From assembly GCA_963921825.1 (NCBI GenBank), contig OY997588.1, forward strand, positions 84,139,043-84,203,042: a stretch of DNA of 64,000 nt. Reading direction: 5' to 3'. Positions within the stretch are counted from its first letter, which is position 1. The number at the start of each line of letters is the position of its first letter. The notes under the pieces are model-generated. The model made no database searches. It saw only the letters and a list, made by a program, of their open reading frames with translations, and had not been told where the DNA came from. Positions 1 through 12,947 of the stretch are shown one piece after another. The position numbers were made by a program, and so were the translations under genes. The DNA is from Erodium maritimum. Lineage: Eukaryota; Streptophyta; Magnoliopsida; Geraniales; Geraniaceae.

Positions 1-2203
1 CAGTATTAGCAGTACAAGGACGTGGTACGAGCTCCCACGTATTATTTTTAATTAAAGCATCATATTCATCACGCATGGCAAAACTCCAATTCGGATCAAG
101 GAGTGCATCTTTGCTGATTTGGGTACTTGAAAGGGAGAGGTAGATGCGGCGAGGTTGAACAATGATCAAGGTTTGATGATATCCGACCTTAGTCTGCATC
201 GGATGAATAGGTAGTTGAGGAGGCTCTTTCTTGTCCGATGATGGTTGAGTGGACGGTGGAGTGATAGGGGCCGAGGGGTTGTGCCGATCTTCTGTGGGAG
301 GAGACACTGGTGATGGTGCAAGCGAGGCCGGTGATGGTACTATGACGGGGCCAGCTGCTTCATATTGAGGAGTGAATAATGGAGTAATTAGGTCCAAGAA
401 GTCATAATCATTAGGAGATCGGGTTGTCGTAGAGAATGGGAAAGTCGTTTCGTCAAAGATAACATGTCGTGCCACAATGATTCGTTTGATTGCTGGGTCA
501 AAGCAAATGTATCCACGATGCTGAGATGAAAAACCCAAGAAAACACAAGGCATAGACCGGGGTTGAAGTTTATTAATGGACATAATAGGTAAGAGTGGAA
601 AACACGCACAACCAAATATACGCAAATAATCATACGATGGTACATGAGAGAATAAGTAATGAGTGGGAGAAACAAAGTTAAGAATTTTGAAAAGGAGAAT
701 ATTATGAAAATAGGTGGACATAGATAATGCAAAATGCCAAAAATTCGGAGGGACAGACGAGTGTACCAGAAGTGTACGAACTATATTATTGAGAGTACGA
801 AATTTACGTTCAGCACGACCGTATTGGGGAGATGTGTATGGACACGAGAGCCTGAAGATCATGCATGCATCAGCACAAAATCTTTGTAGTGGTCCATTTT
901 CAAATTCCTTCTCGTTGTCACATTGTAGTGCTTTGATTGATGCTCCAAACTGAGTACGAACATATGAGTGGAAAGAAACAAATATGGAATAGACCTACGA
1001 TTTAGAATGTAACGGAAATGTCCACACAAAGTTTGTACAATCATCAACCAACAATAAGTAATATCGGTGCCCTGCAGAACTTAAAACTGGTGAAGTCCAT
1101 AAATCCCCCTGAATAATGTCAAATGGTGCAAAAGTGCAAGAACTAGATAACTTAAACGGTAACTTACTGTTTTTGCCTAAGGCACAAGAGTAACATAATG
1201 AACTAGAAGATCCACATTGGACCAGATTATTGCGTCGGAGAGCATCGAAGATAGGAGCACCGGGGTGTCCTAGCCGAGAGTGCCAGACCGATGGAGATAA
1301 AGCTAAAAACGATGAGGATGCACCATGAGATGAGGGTGATGACGAAAACACAGGATAGAGATCACCTGAGCTATCACATCTCAGAAAAACCTTGCCCGTC
1401 TGATAGTCCTTCACAGCAAAACCAAAACGATCAAATTCCACAGAAACATTATTATCAATGACAAAACGACATACAGAAACAAGGTTTTTAATTATGTGAG
1501 GTGCATGGATAACATTAGGTAAGGCTAGTGATGGGTGGTTTGAGGTTAAAGATGCACTACCGTAACCCATAATTGGAATATGATGTCCATTTCCTACCAC
1601 AACATGACGACTAAAGCTTGAATTAAAATAATTACGGAGACTACCTGAGTCGACGGTCATGTGAGATGTCGCACCTGAGTCCATGAACCATTGATCCGGT
1701 GGATTTAACGTCATAGAGTTGAATGCAGCATCTATGTTCGTGGGAACATTAGATTCATGGCCATATGATGAAGAAGCCCGTGAGCCATTTCCATCTCTAG
1801 CTGAATGTTGCTGCTGAGTTGACTGTGCACGGGAGCTAGGAGGTGGGCCGAGCAGACCAGGGTGATGTTGGTTGGGCTGAGACGCAGATGGGTTGGCCCA
1901 AGACCACTGTTGCTGCTGTCCATTCCATGCTTGCTGAATAGGATATGGGCACGGGCCATATTGTCACGTCTGGTGCAGCCCAAGTGTGTGTGGATAAGGC
2001 TCATCATGCTGATACAGGCTTGGTCCACGCTGGTGTGTTCCTCTCTGCGTGCGATTATTCATTCCACGCACAGAACGCGCGCGTCCTCCTCTGTCACATC
2101 ACCGGGAACGGTTTGATCTACCGGAATTCGAACCGCCTTCCTTGGTGCTATCACCATGAACCTGTGATACAAGAGCAGTAGGAGCAGGTAACATATGGCT
2201 TCG
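1..2203 (-). mobile_element. copia-A gag end, protease, integrase, start of RT
   Basis: Minus-strand coding remains of a copia polyprotein. The longest open stretch (995-1714) shows the aspartic protease motif DSGATSHMT near its start, then the GAG-pre-integrase motif WHSRLGHP, a zinc-finger-like C..C pair, and the first integrase aspartate region (QGDLW, VDDCTNFVW). Further integrase and the linker to reverse transcriptase follow in broken form down to base 1. The left end matches the copia fragment at 33070-33250 in order and wording, so the two belong to the same or closely related families. The pieces are broken in several places. Confidence 0.85.
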
Positions 2204-2732
2204 TGTCACGCCCCAATTTCAGTAAACCGAACTCGGGACGCGAACGTTTAAAACAATAAAACATTTTGAAACTTTTTCATTAAATCACTTTAAAACCACC
2301 AATTAGTTCAACGAACGAATAATAACAAAATATTTACAACTCAAAATACGTCCCAACAAGTGGACAAAAGAAAGTGTACGTCGCTAGACTCAAAAGTAAA
2401 TCCAGAATCCCGCTCCCAACTCTTCAAGCTTCGGAAGCTCACCTAGTCCAACCTGCGACCGGTACCTGTTGGAAAAGCAGCTAGGGGTGAGCGTTCGCTC
2501 ACCACCACGGATAACAGACTGACTACGGCATACTTAGCAGACAATGCCGGTAACACCAACAACAACCCAAACACTGGGGATCACTATCCCCAACTCAAGT
2601 AACCCGACTGACACACACGCACTGTTACTTTCCTCAACCAACTCAACACTCGGACACGTAATGTAGACCCGACACAACGATCGACGACATCCTCCAAAGA
2701 CACGACAGACCACCACGCAACACCCAAGATCA

Positions 2733-2826
2733 CAAAGGATCGCACACCAAACAAGATCACAAAGGATCACACTCAAGACAAGATCACAAAGGATCGCATA
2801 CCAAACAAGATCACAAAGGATCGCAT
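2733..2826. repeat. Tandem repeat, about 32-bp unit, 3-4 copies
   Basis: The phrase ACAAGATCACAAAGGATC recurs every 30 or so bases with small changes. It is the first of several different repeat arrays inside the solo LTR. Confidence 0.8.
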
Positions 2827-2988
2827 TCCTGTCAGCTGCTCAGTGCCGGTTGCTAACCGGCTGGGCTCGAGCCTGCCCCACGCGCTTTGTCGATCCCTGT
2901 CAGGCTCTAGGCGGTCGACATGTTGGCGATAAACCGAGCTACTTTTCCGATAGCTAGTCGGAAGGGGAGCTGCCCTTTCCATCGCCTA

Positions 2989-3131
2989 AAAACGCTCACA
3001 ACCTGCCGAGACTCGAACTCGAGTCAGGCTAGCCAAAGAACGCTCGCAACTTACCGAGACTCGAACTCGGGTAAGCCAGCCAAAGAACGCACGCAACTTA
3101 CCGAGACTCGAACTCGGGTAAGCCAGCCAAA
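2989..3131. repeat. Tandem repeat, about 53-bp unit, 3 copies
   Basis: Three units built around ACCGAGACTCGAACTCGGGT followed by AAGCCAGCCAAAGAACGC. The core GAGACTCGAACTCGGGT resembles a tRNA T-arm, but no tRNA can be folded from it. Confidence 0.8.
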
Positions 3132-3235
3132 TTCCGCACCACTTCCCGACACACAGTCGGTTCACTAACCTCGGGCAAACACAATCACAATCACAAGCAA
3201 AGTTCAACAAACAGCAATAACACAGGTTCAACACT

Positions 3236-3885
3236 CCACAGGCACTCATGGCCACCCAAGACACCAACAGTAAAACACGGACTCAACAACCCCACGGGCA
3301 CTCACGGCCACCCAAGACACACCAACCATAACTCACGGGCTCAACACCTCACGGGCTCAACACCCCACGGGCACTCACGGCCTCCCAAGACATACCAACA
3401 GTAAAACACGGGCTCTCATGGCCACCCAAGACACCAACAGTAAAACAAGGGCTCTCATGGCCTCCCAAGACACACCAACAGTAACTCACGGGCTCAACAA
3501 CCCCACGGGCACTCACGGCCTCCCAAGACACACCAAAAGTAACTCACGGGCTCAACAACCCCACGGGCACTCATGGCCACCCAAGACACACCCACAGTAA
3601 AGACACGGGTTCAACAACCCCACGGGCACTCAAGGCCACCCAAGACACACCCACAGTAAAGACACGGGTTCAACAACCCCACGGGCACTCATGGCCACCC
3701 AAGACACACCCACAGTAAAGACACGGGTTCAACAACCCCACGGGCACTCATGGCCACCCAATACACCAACGGTAAAACACGGGCTCTCATGGCCACCCAA
3801 GACACAACAGTAAAGTACGGGCTCTCATGGCCACCCAAGACACAACAGTAAAGTACGGGCTCTCATGGCCACCCAAGACACAAAT
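3236..3885. repeat. Minisatellite, about 38-60-bp unit, about 13 copies
   Basis: The core CTCATGGCCACCCAAGACAC is repeated about 13 times. Full units of roughly 59 bp also carry CAGTAAAGACACGGGTTCAA and CCCCACGGGCA; shorter 38-bp units lack these. Units in the middle (about 3560-3740) are nearly identical, which points to recent local expansion. Confidence 0.9.
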
Positions 3886-3887
3886 TA

Positions 3888-4200
3888 CACAAACAACCTC
3901 CGGGCATAACCAATGCCTCCACCAGTCCTAATATCAACAGTTTCACAATCAACCTCCGGGCACGGTCATATGCCTCCAGTACTCCTAATATCGATAAGTT
4001 CACAATCAACCTCCGGGCATGGTCATATGCCTCCAGTAATTCTAACATCGATAAGTTCTCTGCTCCTACGACACTACTAAGTGTCACATGCATTTCCAAT
4101 CTTCGATAACCTACTTAACCCACGACACCCCAAGTGTCACATGCATTTCTAATATTCGATAACCTACTTAACCCACGACACCCAAGTGTCACATGCAATT
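3888..4200. repeat. Two further tandem arrays of about 57-58-bp units
   Basis: First array: three units starting CAACCTCCGGGCA and containing ATGCCTCCAGTA (to about 4060). Second array: three units containing AAGTGTCACATGCA and TTCGATAACCTACTTAACCC (about 4068-4200). Both lie directly beside the larger minisatellite in the same LTR. Confidence 0.85.
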
Positions 4201-5688
4201 CTACTGTTAACTTTCCCTAGTCATGGCCGAGATCTGGCTACTTTTCCCTACCTCGTATGCTTTCTCCAAAAGCGCACAATTAAGCTCCAGCGTGATCTCG
4301 GTCACTCGTCTAGCTTTCCCTTTCCTCTATCCGCAGCACGATCTAAAAGAACAGAATTTTAAACGCTTTTCAGCTTGCAGGCATAAACTGATTTTTAATA
4401 AACCTGTCACCCAAAAGTAACCACGACAATGTTGATCACTCCCAAACTCCCCAATTACTCGACATTGTCGATATTGGACCCGGAAAGGCCCGATTCGCCC
4501 GACATGGCGAATCTGCCCGGGTTTTGAAAACGCCCTCCCGGGGGCTCTGAAAATTCCCGTTTTCATTTCTACGGTCTTAGAATAATTCAAGGGTTCCTAG
4601 GCACTCGACGGAATCGAATTCTGACTTCCGAGTCATTTAATTAGCGTTTAAAGTTTCTAAACCCGTCAATTACAACTTTCACAATTTAATTCCACATTTC
4701 GATCCGGTTGTCGATTAATTACTTGGGGAACGTTCTAAACCACCCGAACACGAAAACCCGATACCCGAGCATGTGGGCCCCACACGGCCACAATGGCAAA
4801 ATTCCCTTTTTGCCCCAAAACGTTCCCAACGAACCCCAAACCTCAACCATTCATCTTTAAACCAATTCTAACCAAAACCAAACCATATTTGAATCATTTA
4901 AACTCAAACCCTAAAATTCGAACTTAACAAAACGAAAATCGGTTAGGTGCTCACCGTAGAGAATGACGGTGTAAACTCGATTCTTCTATCGTTGAGACGA
5001 TCCAACGGTTTGATGAACGAGAGGAGGCAAAACTGTAACCAAACCTTCTCTTTTCTTCTCTCCTTTTCTCTCTTCTTCTAACTCACTTTCTCTCTCTAAA
5101 AAGTCTTAATTTTCACAATATGGCAGAACATCACCATGCCTTTAATCTTTGTATTTTTTTCAAAAACACAACACTTTCCATATTTACAAAACTAACCCTC
5201 AAGTCCCATCTTTTGTTTTGTCCAATAAACCTAACACCACCACTTGTGTGACATGTGGCAAATGGGTCCCACACCTTTTGGTAAATATCTCCTAGATATT
5301 TTCCACTCAGATTCGCGAAATTCGGACGTTTCGGGCCCCGAACGGGCACTTTTTCCAAGAAATTACGAAACTTCACGGGCTACAAAGAAACGGCTCAAAT
5401 AAGACCGCCGAGATGACGGCTAAGCTTTTTGGATTCAAAACGGTCCTCGAATGGACCAAAACGTCGCTCGGTTGACTTTTCCAGCGAAAAGTCAACATTT
5501 CCCAAATTGGTCAGAAAGTTGCCCTGAGTCCCCCGGAACTCACTTTGGTCGACATCGGGGTCAACTTAAGTCCGGTATGACCCTCGGGGTCAAGTTTAGG
5601 TTCATTTAAGTGTCTGCTTAAAAAATTTAAATTTTCCTATTTTTCGCAGATTTGACTGGCGTTGACCGGGAGTGGTTATTACACTTTT

Positions 5689-6076
5689 TTCTGCTTCCTC
5701 GTCTCTTCTAGCAACAATTGCGACCTCGCTTCATGAAATAATGGGAAGGGATCTCGTTGTTGAATAAGCTCAACCACATGATCATACGCACTGGTAAGTA
5801 CAGTGACCAGTTGAACCACAAGCCGACCATTGGATATTGGAGCACCCATGTTGGACAATTGATCAGCTATGCTCTAAAGTTCCTGACAATACAAAGAAAT
5901 ACCAGTAAAACTATCCAAGCGAGTATTAGAGAACTGGTTTTCAAGATGAACAATCCTGGTATGGCGATTGTCCTGAAATATGTTATGTAGAGCATTCCAT
6001 GCTCGAGCAGCAGTGGAATACGGCTTAATGATCGCTTGTAGAAGATCACTTGATATTGTGCCATAGATCCATTGTA
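5689..6076 (-). mobile_element. copia-A gag, central part
   Basis: Minus-strand reading shows the UBN2-type copia gag signature: QWIYGTISSDLLQAII, then FQDN and VHLENQFSNT, then LYCQEL. It is bounded on the right by the GAACG duplication of the copia-type solo LTR and on the left by the gypsy-type solo LTR. It is a fossil fragment. Confidence 0.85.
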
Positions 6077-6410
6077 GAACGTGTTGGGTCTCGATGGAGG
6101 GTATGAATACATACTCGCAACGGAAGAAAATAAAACCCGAGACCATCCAAGGAAAAACTACCAAAGATTAGATACACAAGATCAGAACGAAATAAGTGAA
6201 GTAACTCAACTTTCAGCTCGTTTATCTGAACAACGGACCGTTGAAATCAAAATTACACCGTTCACTTTGAAGGCCAATATGTGTATAACATTCACTCCAA
6301 AAATCAGCTTCATCGGACCTTGGATGAAACTCCGATCGATCTCATGAAGGTGGCTGGCCGGACAGAAAACAGTGCAGAAAATTCTGCACCTTTTCTTCTC
6401 TATTTGTTCA

Positions 6411-6576
6411 TGTAATAAATGTGGGAGACTAAGGGTCACCCATTAATAGACCTAGAAGTCTAAGAGTCACCTATTACCATTAGTGGGGTATTGAAAGAGT
6501 CATGAAAGTGTGTATATATATGTAGTTCCTTTGTATATTCAGATAAAACGAATAAGAACAATTTCTTATTTCTACA
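6411..6576 (+). repeat. 5' LTR of copia-B
   Basis: 166 bp, TG...CA. It contains a TATA-like GTATATATATG near 6510. Followed directly by the initiator-tRNA-type primer-binding site at 6577. Confidence 0.93.
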
Positions 6577-9500
6577 TGGTATCAGAGCTGTGGTTATCAG
6601 CTCTGAGGGATTAGGGAATTTAGGAGTGAGCCTCTATTGGTGCCCCGGTGTGCACTCTCACTGCCCAGGTGTGCAGGTTGATCCTTTTTCGTTAATTCTC
6701 TTTTCTCACCTCCTATCCCCTAAGTTAGAGGATTTTCTAGGTTGTCGGTATCTGAAATTTGAGACCCATCCGACCAACACCTAAGTCTCACTTGCCTAGA
6801 GAAGTTAAGGAGTTTTTGAAGCATTTCGTATCATTTCACAAGGTTCCAGTGTTATTTTTCTCTCACCTCCGGCGAGTGAAGCATCAGCAAGGCAAAACCG
6901 GCCATTCTAAAGGTTCTGGATTTTTTTGCCGCCGCACACAGCCCCGCATGGGCCCCACGCGCCGCCGCCTGCCACCGCGCGTGAAGTGACGCGCCGCCGC
7001 CGCGCGTGAAGCCACGCGCCGCCGCCCCGCGCGTAGTGAAAGTCAGTGTTGTTATTTTCTCGTTCCTGGCAGCCTAATCCGGGTATTTTCCATCCGTTAT
7101 TATTCGGTTCTACTCTCTATTTCTTTGAATGGCCAAAGAGACCAAAAGTACTATTTTTATGGAAAATATCCCCGTGATGTCAAGAATTACCGATCACAAA
7201 TTGACTGGACCCAATTATCCGGGTTGGTCAAAGAGTGTTCGTATTTACTTACGAAGTATTTCAAAAGATGATCACTTGTCTAATGACCCCCCTACTAATG
7301 AGGAAGCTAAGAAAGATTGGGTGCGTGATGATGCACGCTTGTTCCTTCAAATCAGGAACTCTATTGACCCTGAGTATATGGACTTTGTTTATTCTGGGAA
7401 AGGGAATGTTGCACGTATTTATGATGTTTGTCAGGGCTTTTATCGTGCTGAGCAAGGAGAGAAATCCCTACAAACCTATTTCATGAACTTCAAGAAGACT
7501 TATGAGGAACTAAATGCAGTAATGTCGTTCAGCACAGATGTTCAGGTTCAATAGACACAGCGGGAACAAATGGCGATAATGAGCTTTCTTGCAGGACTTG
7601 GCTCTCAGTTTGAGTCTGCCAAATCCCAAATCCTTTCGAGCACAGAGCTAACCTCGTTGGTTGAGGTGTTTAGCAGAGTTCTTCGTACAGATACCCAGAG
7701 AGGAGAAGTGTCATCTACCCCTCAGGTTCATAATGTTCTTATTGGTCATACACGGGGTCCTCTCAATTCTCGCCCTTATGGGAGAGGCGCTCACAGAGGA
7801 AGTGGACGAGCAAGTAATCCTGGTCGTAGTCGAAATTAGGAGACATGAGGGGTTATCTGCTTCTATTGTAATGAACCAGGACATACCAAGAGATCGTGTC
7901 CAAAGTTGGTCTCACGGTCATCTGCCAATGTTGCTTCCTCTGATCAGACCATCACTATATCTGCAGCCGAGTATGACTGTCTCCGCCAGTACCTGGACAC
8001 ATCCTCGCACTCATCTCACTCTGTCACCTCTGCCGCTGAGTCAGGTAATCTACCTAAGTGCCTCGTTTCGTCCCAATCCCCTTCCCAATGGGTCCTTGAT
8101 TCTGGTGACACAGATCACATGACAGGTAACCCTAAAATACTTGACACTTTTGAGCCTCGTACTTCATGTTCTTTTGTAAGCTTAGCTGATGGTTCCCAGT
8201 GCCCTGTTCTCGGGACTGGGACGGTCCACCTCACACCATCCATTTCCTTACCTTCGGTTTTGAGTTTACCTGGATTTTCTTTTAATTTGATGTCCATTAG
8301 TAAGGTTACTCGTGCCCTAAATTGTTGTGTCTCATCCTATCCTGATCATTGTCTGTTTCAGGATCTTATGACGAAGCGGATTATTGGTAAAGGACGTGAG
8401 TCGGAGGGGCTTTACATCATGAATACCGAGAAACCTGCGCCACCAGTGGCTTGTTCAGGCTCCTTAACCATACTTGAAGCCCATTGTCGTTCTGGCCACC
8501 CATCTCTCCCAACTTTGAAGAAGCTTTATCCCCAGTTTGGGAAGGTACAATCTTTCGACTGTGAAGCATGTCGGTTTGGTAAACATCATCGTCTCCCCTC
8601 TACTCCTAGAGTCAAGAAAAGAGTCAGCTCTCCTTTTGAATTAGTTCATTCTGATGTTTGGGGTCCGTCCCCTATAGTGTCTAAAACAGGGGTCGGTATT
8701 TTGTCTCTTTTGTGGATGATTTTTCTCGAACTACATGGCTTTATTTCATGAAAAACTGTTATGAGTTGTTTTCTCATTTTATTGCTTTTTGTGCTGAAAT
8801 ACAAACTCAGTTTGGTACTAATGTTCGTATTTTGAGAAGTGATAATGCCTAAGAATACTTTTCTAAGCCATTCTCTACTTACATGGCCCAAAATGGTATC
8901 CTTCATGAATCCTCTTGTGTAGATACCCCATCTCCAAATGGGGTTGCTGAAAGAAAGAATAGACATCTTCTCGAAACTGCAAGAGCCCTTTTATTTCATA
9001 CTCATGTACCAAAATGTTTTTGGGCTGACGCTGTCTCAACTGCATGTTTTCTCATTAATCGCATGCCTTCGTCTGTCCGTCAAGGTGCCATCCCGTATCA
9101 GGTCTTATTTCCCACCAAACCTCTTTTTCCTATTACTCCTCGTATCTTTGGGAGTACGTGTTTTGTTCGTGATGTTTGTCCCACTCGTACGAAACTGGAT
9201 CCTAAGTCTGTTAAAAGTGTTTTCTTGGGGTATTATCGGGTACAAAAGGGTTATCGTTGTTATTGTCCTGATCTTCATCGATACCTTGTCTCCATTGATG
9301 TCACTTTTATGGAACATTGTCCTTTCTTTTATTCGGCAATTCCTCACTCCACGACATGGGGAGACTGATGACTTGGTAGTCTACCACATCTCTCATCGTG
9401 AACCGATTGTACCTGCACCACCTGTTTTATTGCCCACCACGCCGACACCATCGGTTATTCCGGACCCGCCACCACCACCACCATCATTGCCTATCCGTTA

Positions 9501-11239
9501 CATTTATTCCCGTCGACAAGCACCTCCTCCTACATGTCCGGAGCCAGATTCCTCTTCGCCACCAGATCCTGACGACCTTCCCATCGCCCTTCGCAAAGGT
9601 AAACGACAGTGTACGTATCCTATCTCTTCCTTTGTGTCATATGATCAATTGTCTCCTTCATCATGTTCTTTCATAGCCTCTATTGATTCAGTATTGATTC
9701 CCAAAACTGTTCATGAGGCACTATCCCACCCTGGCTGGCGTTCAGCGATGACAGAAGAGATGAGTGCATTGGATGCAAATGGTACTTGGCCGTTGGTCCC
9801 GTTACCTCCCGGGAAAAAGGCTATTGGTTGTAAGTGGGTGTTTGCTGTTAAATTTAACTTTGATGACTCTGTAGCCCGCCTTAAGGCTCGCCTTGTGGCC
9901 AAAGGCTTTGCTCAAACTTATGGAGTGGATTACTCTGATACTTTCTCCCCTGTGGCTAAGCTGACCTCTGTGCGATTGTTTATCTCTTTGGCAGCCACTT
10001 ATGATTGGCCTCTATACCAACTGGATATTAAAAACGCTTTCTTGCACGGGGGCTTGCATGAGGAAGTCTGTATGGAGCAACCTCCTGGTTTTGTTGCTCA
10101 GGGGGGAGTGTGGATTAGTATGTCACCTTCGGAAATCATTATATGGTCTCAAACAGAGTCCTTGAGCTTGGTTTGGAAATTTTAGCCAAGCAGTTGAACA
10201 GTTTGGAATGAGCAAGAGCAAGTCCGATCATTCTGTGTTTTACAGGAAATCTCCAGCAGGTGTCATTCTTCTAGTTGTATATGTGGATGACATTGTGATC
10301 ACTGACAGCGATAACTTGGACATCTCTTCTCTGAAGTCTTTTCTCCAAGCCAGTTTAATACCAAAGACCTGGGAGTCTTGAAGTACTTTCTGGGAGTAGA
10401 AGTATCAAGAAGCAAGAAGGGCATATTCTTATCTCAGAGAAAATATGTGCTGGATTTGTTGTCAGAAACTGGGAAGCTAGGAGTCAAGCCATGTTCGGTC
10501 CCATTACCTCAAAATATGCAACTCGTGAAAGAAGATGAACTATTTGAGAATCCAGAGAGGTACAGAAGAATTGTGGGGAAACTGAACTACCTTACACTAA
10601 CTCGGCCTGATATTGCATACTCAGTAAGCATTGTAAGTCAGTTTATGTCCTCCCCTACTGTTGAACATTGGACTGCTCTTGAACATATTCTGCCATATCT
10701 AAAAGGAGATCCAGGACGTGGTTTACTCTACCAGAACAACAATCATACTCATATAGAATGCTTCACAGATACAGATTGGGCAGGATCCAAAATTGATCGG
10801 TGATCCACATCGGGATATTGTGTGTTTGTGGGAGGAAATTTAGTCTCATGGAAAAGTAAGAAACAAAATATTGTCTCACGTTCTAGTGCAGAATCAGAGT
10901 ATAGAGCCATGGCTCAATCAGTTGCTGAGATAATGTGGATCTATCAACTACTTTCAGAACTCGGTCTCAAAGTCTCCATGCCAGCAAAATTATGGTGTGA
11001 TAATCAAGCTGCTATTCATATTGCCTCAAATCCCGTATTTCATGAACGAACCAAGCATATCGATATTGACTGTCATTTCGTCCATGAAAAGCTTCAGCAG
11101 AATTTTATTACTACCGCGTATGTAAAGACCGGAGAACAATTAAGAGATATGTTCACCAAAGCACTTCCGGGTACTCGGGTTGATTATCTTTGTAACAAGC
11201 TGGGCATGATTAACATCTATGCATCAGCTTGAGGGGGAG

Positions 11240-11405
11240 TGTAATAAATGTGGGAGACTAAGGGTCACCCATTAATAGCCCTAGAAGTCTAAGAGTCACC
11301 TATTACTATTAGTAGGGTATTGGAAGAGTCATGAAAGTGTGTATATATATGTAGTTCCTTTGTATATTCAGATGAAGCGAATAAGAACAATTTCTTATTT
11401 CTACA
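11240..11405 (+). repeat. 3' LTR of copia-B
   Basis: 166 bp, same length as the left LTR and about 96% identical by eye. Preceded by the polypurine tract at about 11229-11239 and followed by the target duplication GTTCA. Confidence 0.93.
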
Positions 11406-12947
11406 GTTCAAGAACACCAAGAAAAGATGATCGGCTTGAGTCTCCAAGACGCCTACGTATCCACCCCGGGAATCAAATCCACGTATTTCTTGTATTTAGA
11501 ACTCAAGAACACAAATTTTGGAGAGGAAAAAGTCTTGGTCAAAACCTAGAGAGAGAGAGGAAGAAGATGGAGTTGTGTTCTTCTTCTTGTCTTGTGTTTT
11601 GTTATGTGAATAAGATGACTTAATTCAACAGCAACAATAACAAGTACAAGTAAGGTGTAGAGAAGCATGGTGTAAATAGGACAAGTATGGTTCTAAGTAT
11701 GGGTGGACATGATGTGGTTAGGTGATGAATCGCCAATACTTTAATCCATGTCTTCCATACTTAGTGCAAATTAATCAAGACATTGATTAATTATTTCCAT
11801 GGGCCTTGGTTTCATGGGCCTCTCAGAACATGGCCCGTGGTCATTCCCAACGAGGTCCCATGACATGCTCATCGCCTCCAAGCCTTCCATACCGGAAATG
11901 TCCAACATTATCCGACGTGATCAATCCAAGACTTCAAGCCTTATCTCGATCCGTAAAGTCCTATTCACTTACAGGCACATGACCCAAAACCCAATTTTGT
12001 CATGTCCCGAGACAACTCCCTTTTGGCCATTCTCCATAAATGTGTTAATGAGTTTCATCCTCTGGTGTGACCCTTAGGTTTATGCATGTCAATAGATCAA
12101 CGTAAAATCCCATTTTACTTGATCCTATTTAAGTGGCAACTAACGAGACTCTATTATTGCCTGACACTGCATACTGAATCGACCCTGTCGATTCTAACCT
12201 TTCAGTCGTCCCTGCCATTATCCTTTTATCTCCGATATCCTGATTGAGATAAGGCATAGAGCCGTCATCCTTATTATTCTCAATCACTGTTCCTTGATAT
12301 GTGAGACGACTGAATATATGATACCCAGTATCATGTGCATGGTCATTCTATTCTTTCAGTCACTCTCGATCAAGCGGCCGAGAACCGATATCTTTCACAT
12401 ACCGTAGTATGAGGGATAAATCCCTTAATCGTCTTTCGTGTCACTCATGCAGTCCGTCCCCAAGCCAATCCTGGCCGTTATGGAAGCCCTGTTACGGACA
12501 ACGTTAGGCTCAGGTCAAACTCAGCTGTTTACTGCATAGCGATCACAAAGACTCCTCGGTCTAAGGACACGTGACAAGCTACGACAATGAATATGTTCAT
12601 GACTTGATCGATGGCACATATTCATGTCGGGTCATCCAATATCATGTCCCACATGATATCTATGATCAGACTCCGGAATCCCATTCCAATGACTAACAGA
12701 ACGTAAGCCATAAAGAACCATCTTTCATACTAGTCGCTTCTAGTGAAGCTTTGTTGACTAGGGACCCATCGAGTGTGATCTATCCCGATCTATGGTTTTA
12801 TTCGCATGGTGGGCATAGATCAGAGCACACATCGATATATTACTCCAACACATAAGTAATATAAAGCCGCTTTAATTTTATTGCTAACAATGATATATAC
12901 ATTTGGACATTTAGGATTGAACTACGGGAACTAAGACTAACAGAACG

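Larger units (their letters stand above)
2204..5683 (-). mobile_element. Solo LTR, Ty3/gypsy type, 3.5 kb, inserted in copia-A
   Basis: On the minus strand this unit begins TGTAATAACCACTCCCGG and ends ATTGGGGCGTGACA, a TG...CA pair. It interrupts copia-A gag. It contains no retroviral coding frame, so it is read as a solo LTR. A second unit with the same GGGGCGTGACA end and similar layout lies at 50659-58372. The flanking five bases are CTTCG (left) and CTTTT (right), an imperfect duplication agreeing at three positions. The interior is largely tandem repeats (see separate entries). Gypsy assignment rests on the terminal sequence, known from Tekay/Del-like chromoviruses, and is an inference. 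Confidence 0.65.
6411..11405 (+). mobile_element. Ty1/copia retrotransposon copia-B, both LTRs present
   Basis: A plus-strand copia element of 5.0 kb. The LTRs are 166 bp each (6411-6576 and 11240-11405), begin TGTAATAAATGTGGGAG and end TTTCTACA, and differ at about six positions by eye (about 3-4%), so the insertion is fairly young. The duplication GTTCA flanks it (6406-6410, 11406-11410). The primer-binding site TGGTATCAGAGCT follows the left LTR, and the purine tract TTGAGGGGGAG precedes the right one. Order of parts: gag (7129-about 7900, with a CCHC knuckle near 7860), protease (near 8095), integrase (about 8450-9370), reverse transcriptase (about 9700-10370) and RNase H (about 10500-11230). 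It is broken in several places and is not intact. Confidence 0.93.
6082..12942 (-). mobile_element. Copia-type solo LTR (about 1.86 kb) split by copia-B
   Basis: On the plus strand the unit opens TGTTGGGTCTCGATGG and closes GACTAACA. It is flanked by GAACG at 6077-6081 and again at 12943-12947, a perfect 5-bp target duplication in copia-A gag. Removing copia-B (6411-11405) and its own duplicated GTTCA leaves about 1.86 kb with no coding frame, so it is a solo LTR. Its internal text (for example near 12240-12850) resembles the style of the LTR at 33264-35419, suggesting related copia lineages. Orientation is inferred from that likeness. Confidence 0.85.

Noticed and set aside
388-1047. Small open frames on both strands at the left end
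   Set aside because: They overlap decayed copia integrase and have no independent domain or codon pattern.
2989-3131. tRNA-like GAGACTCGAACTC repeats
   Set aside because: Only a T-arm-like core is present; no acceptor stem or anticodon arm can be folded around it.
3349-3600. Repetitive open frames (for example a glycine/histidine-rich peptide)
   Set aside because: Translation of the minisatellite in the solo LTR. Repeats of any length free of stops give such frames.
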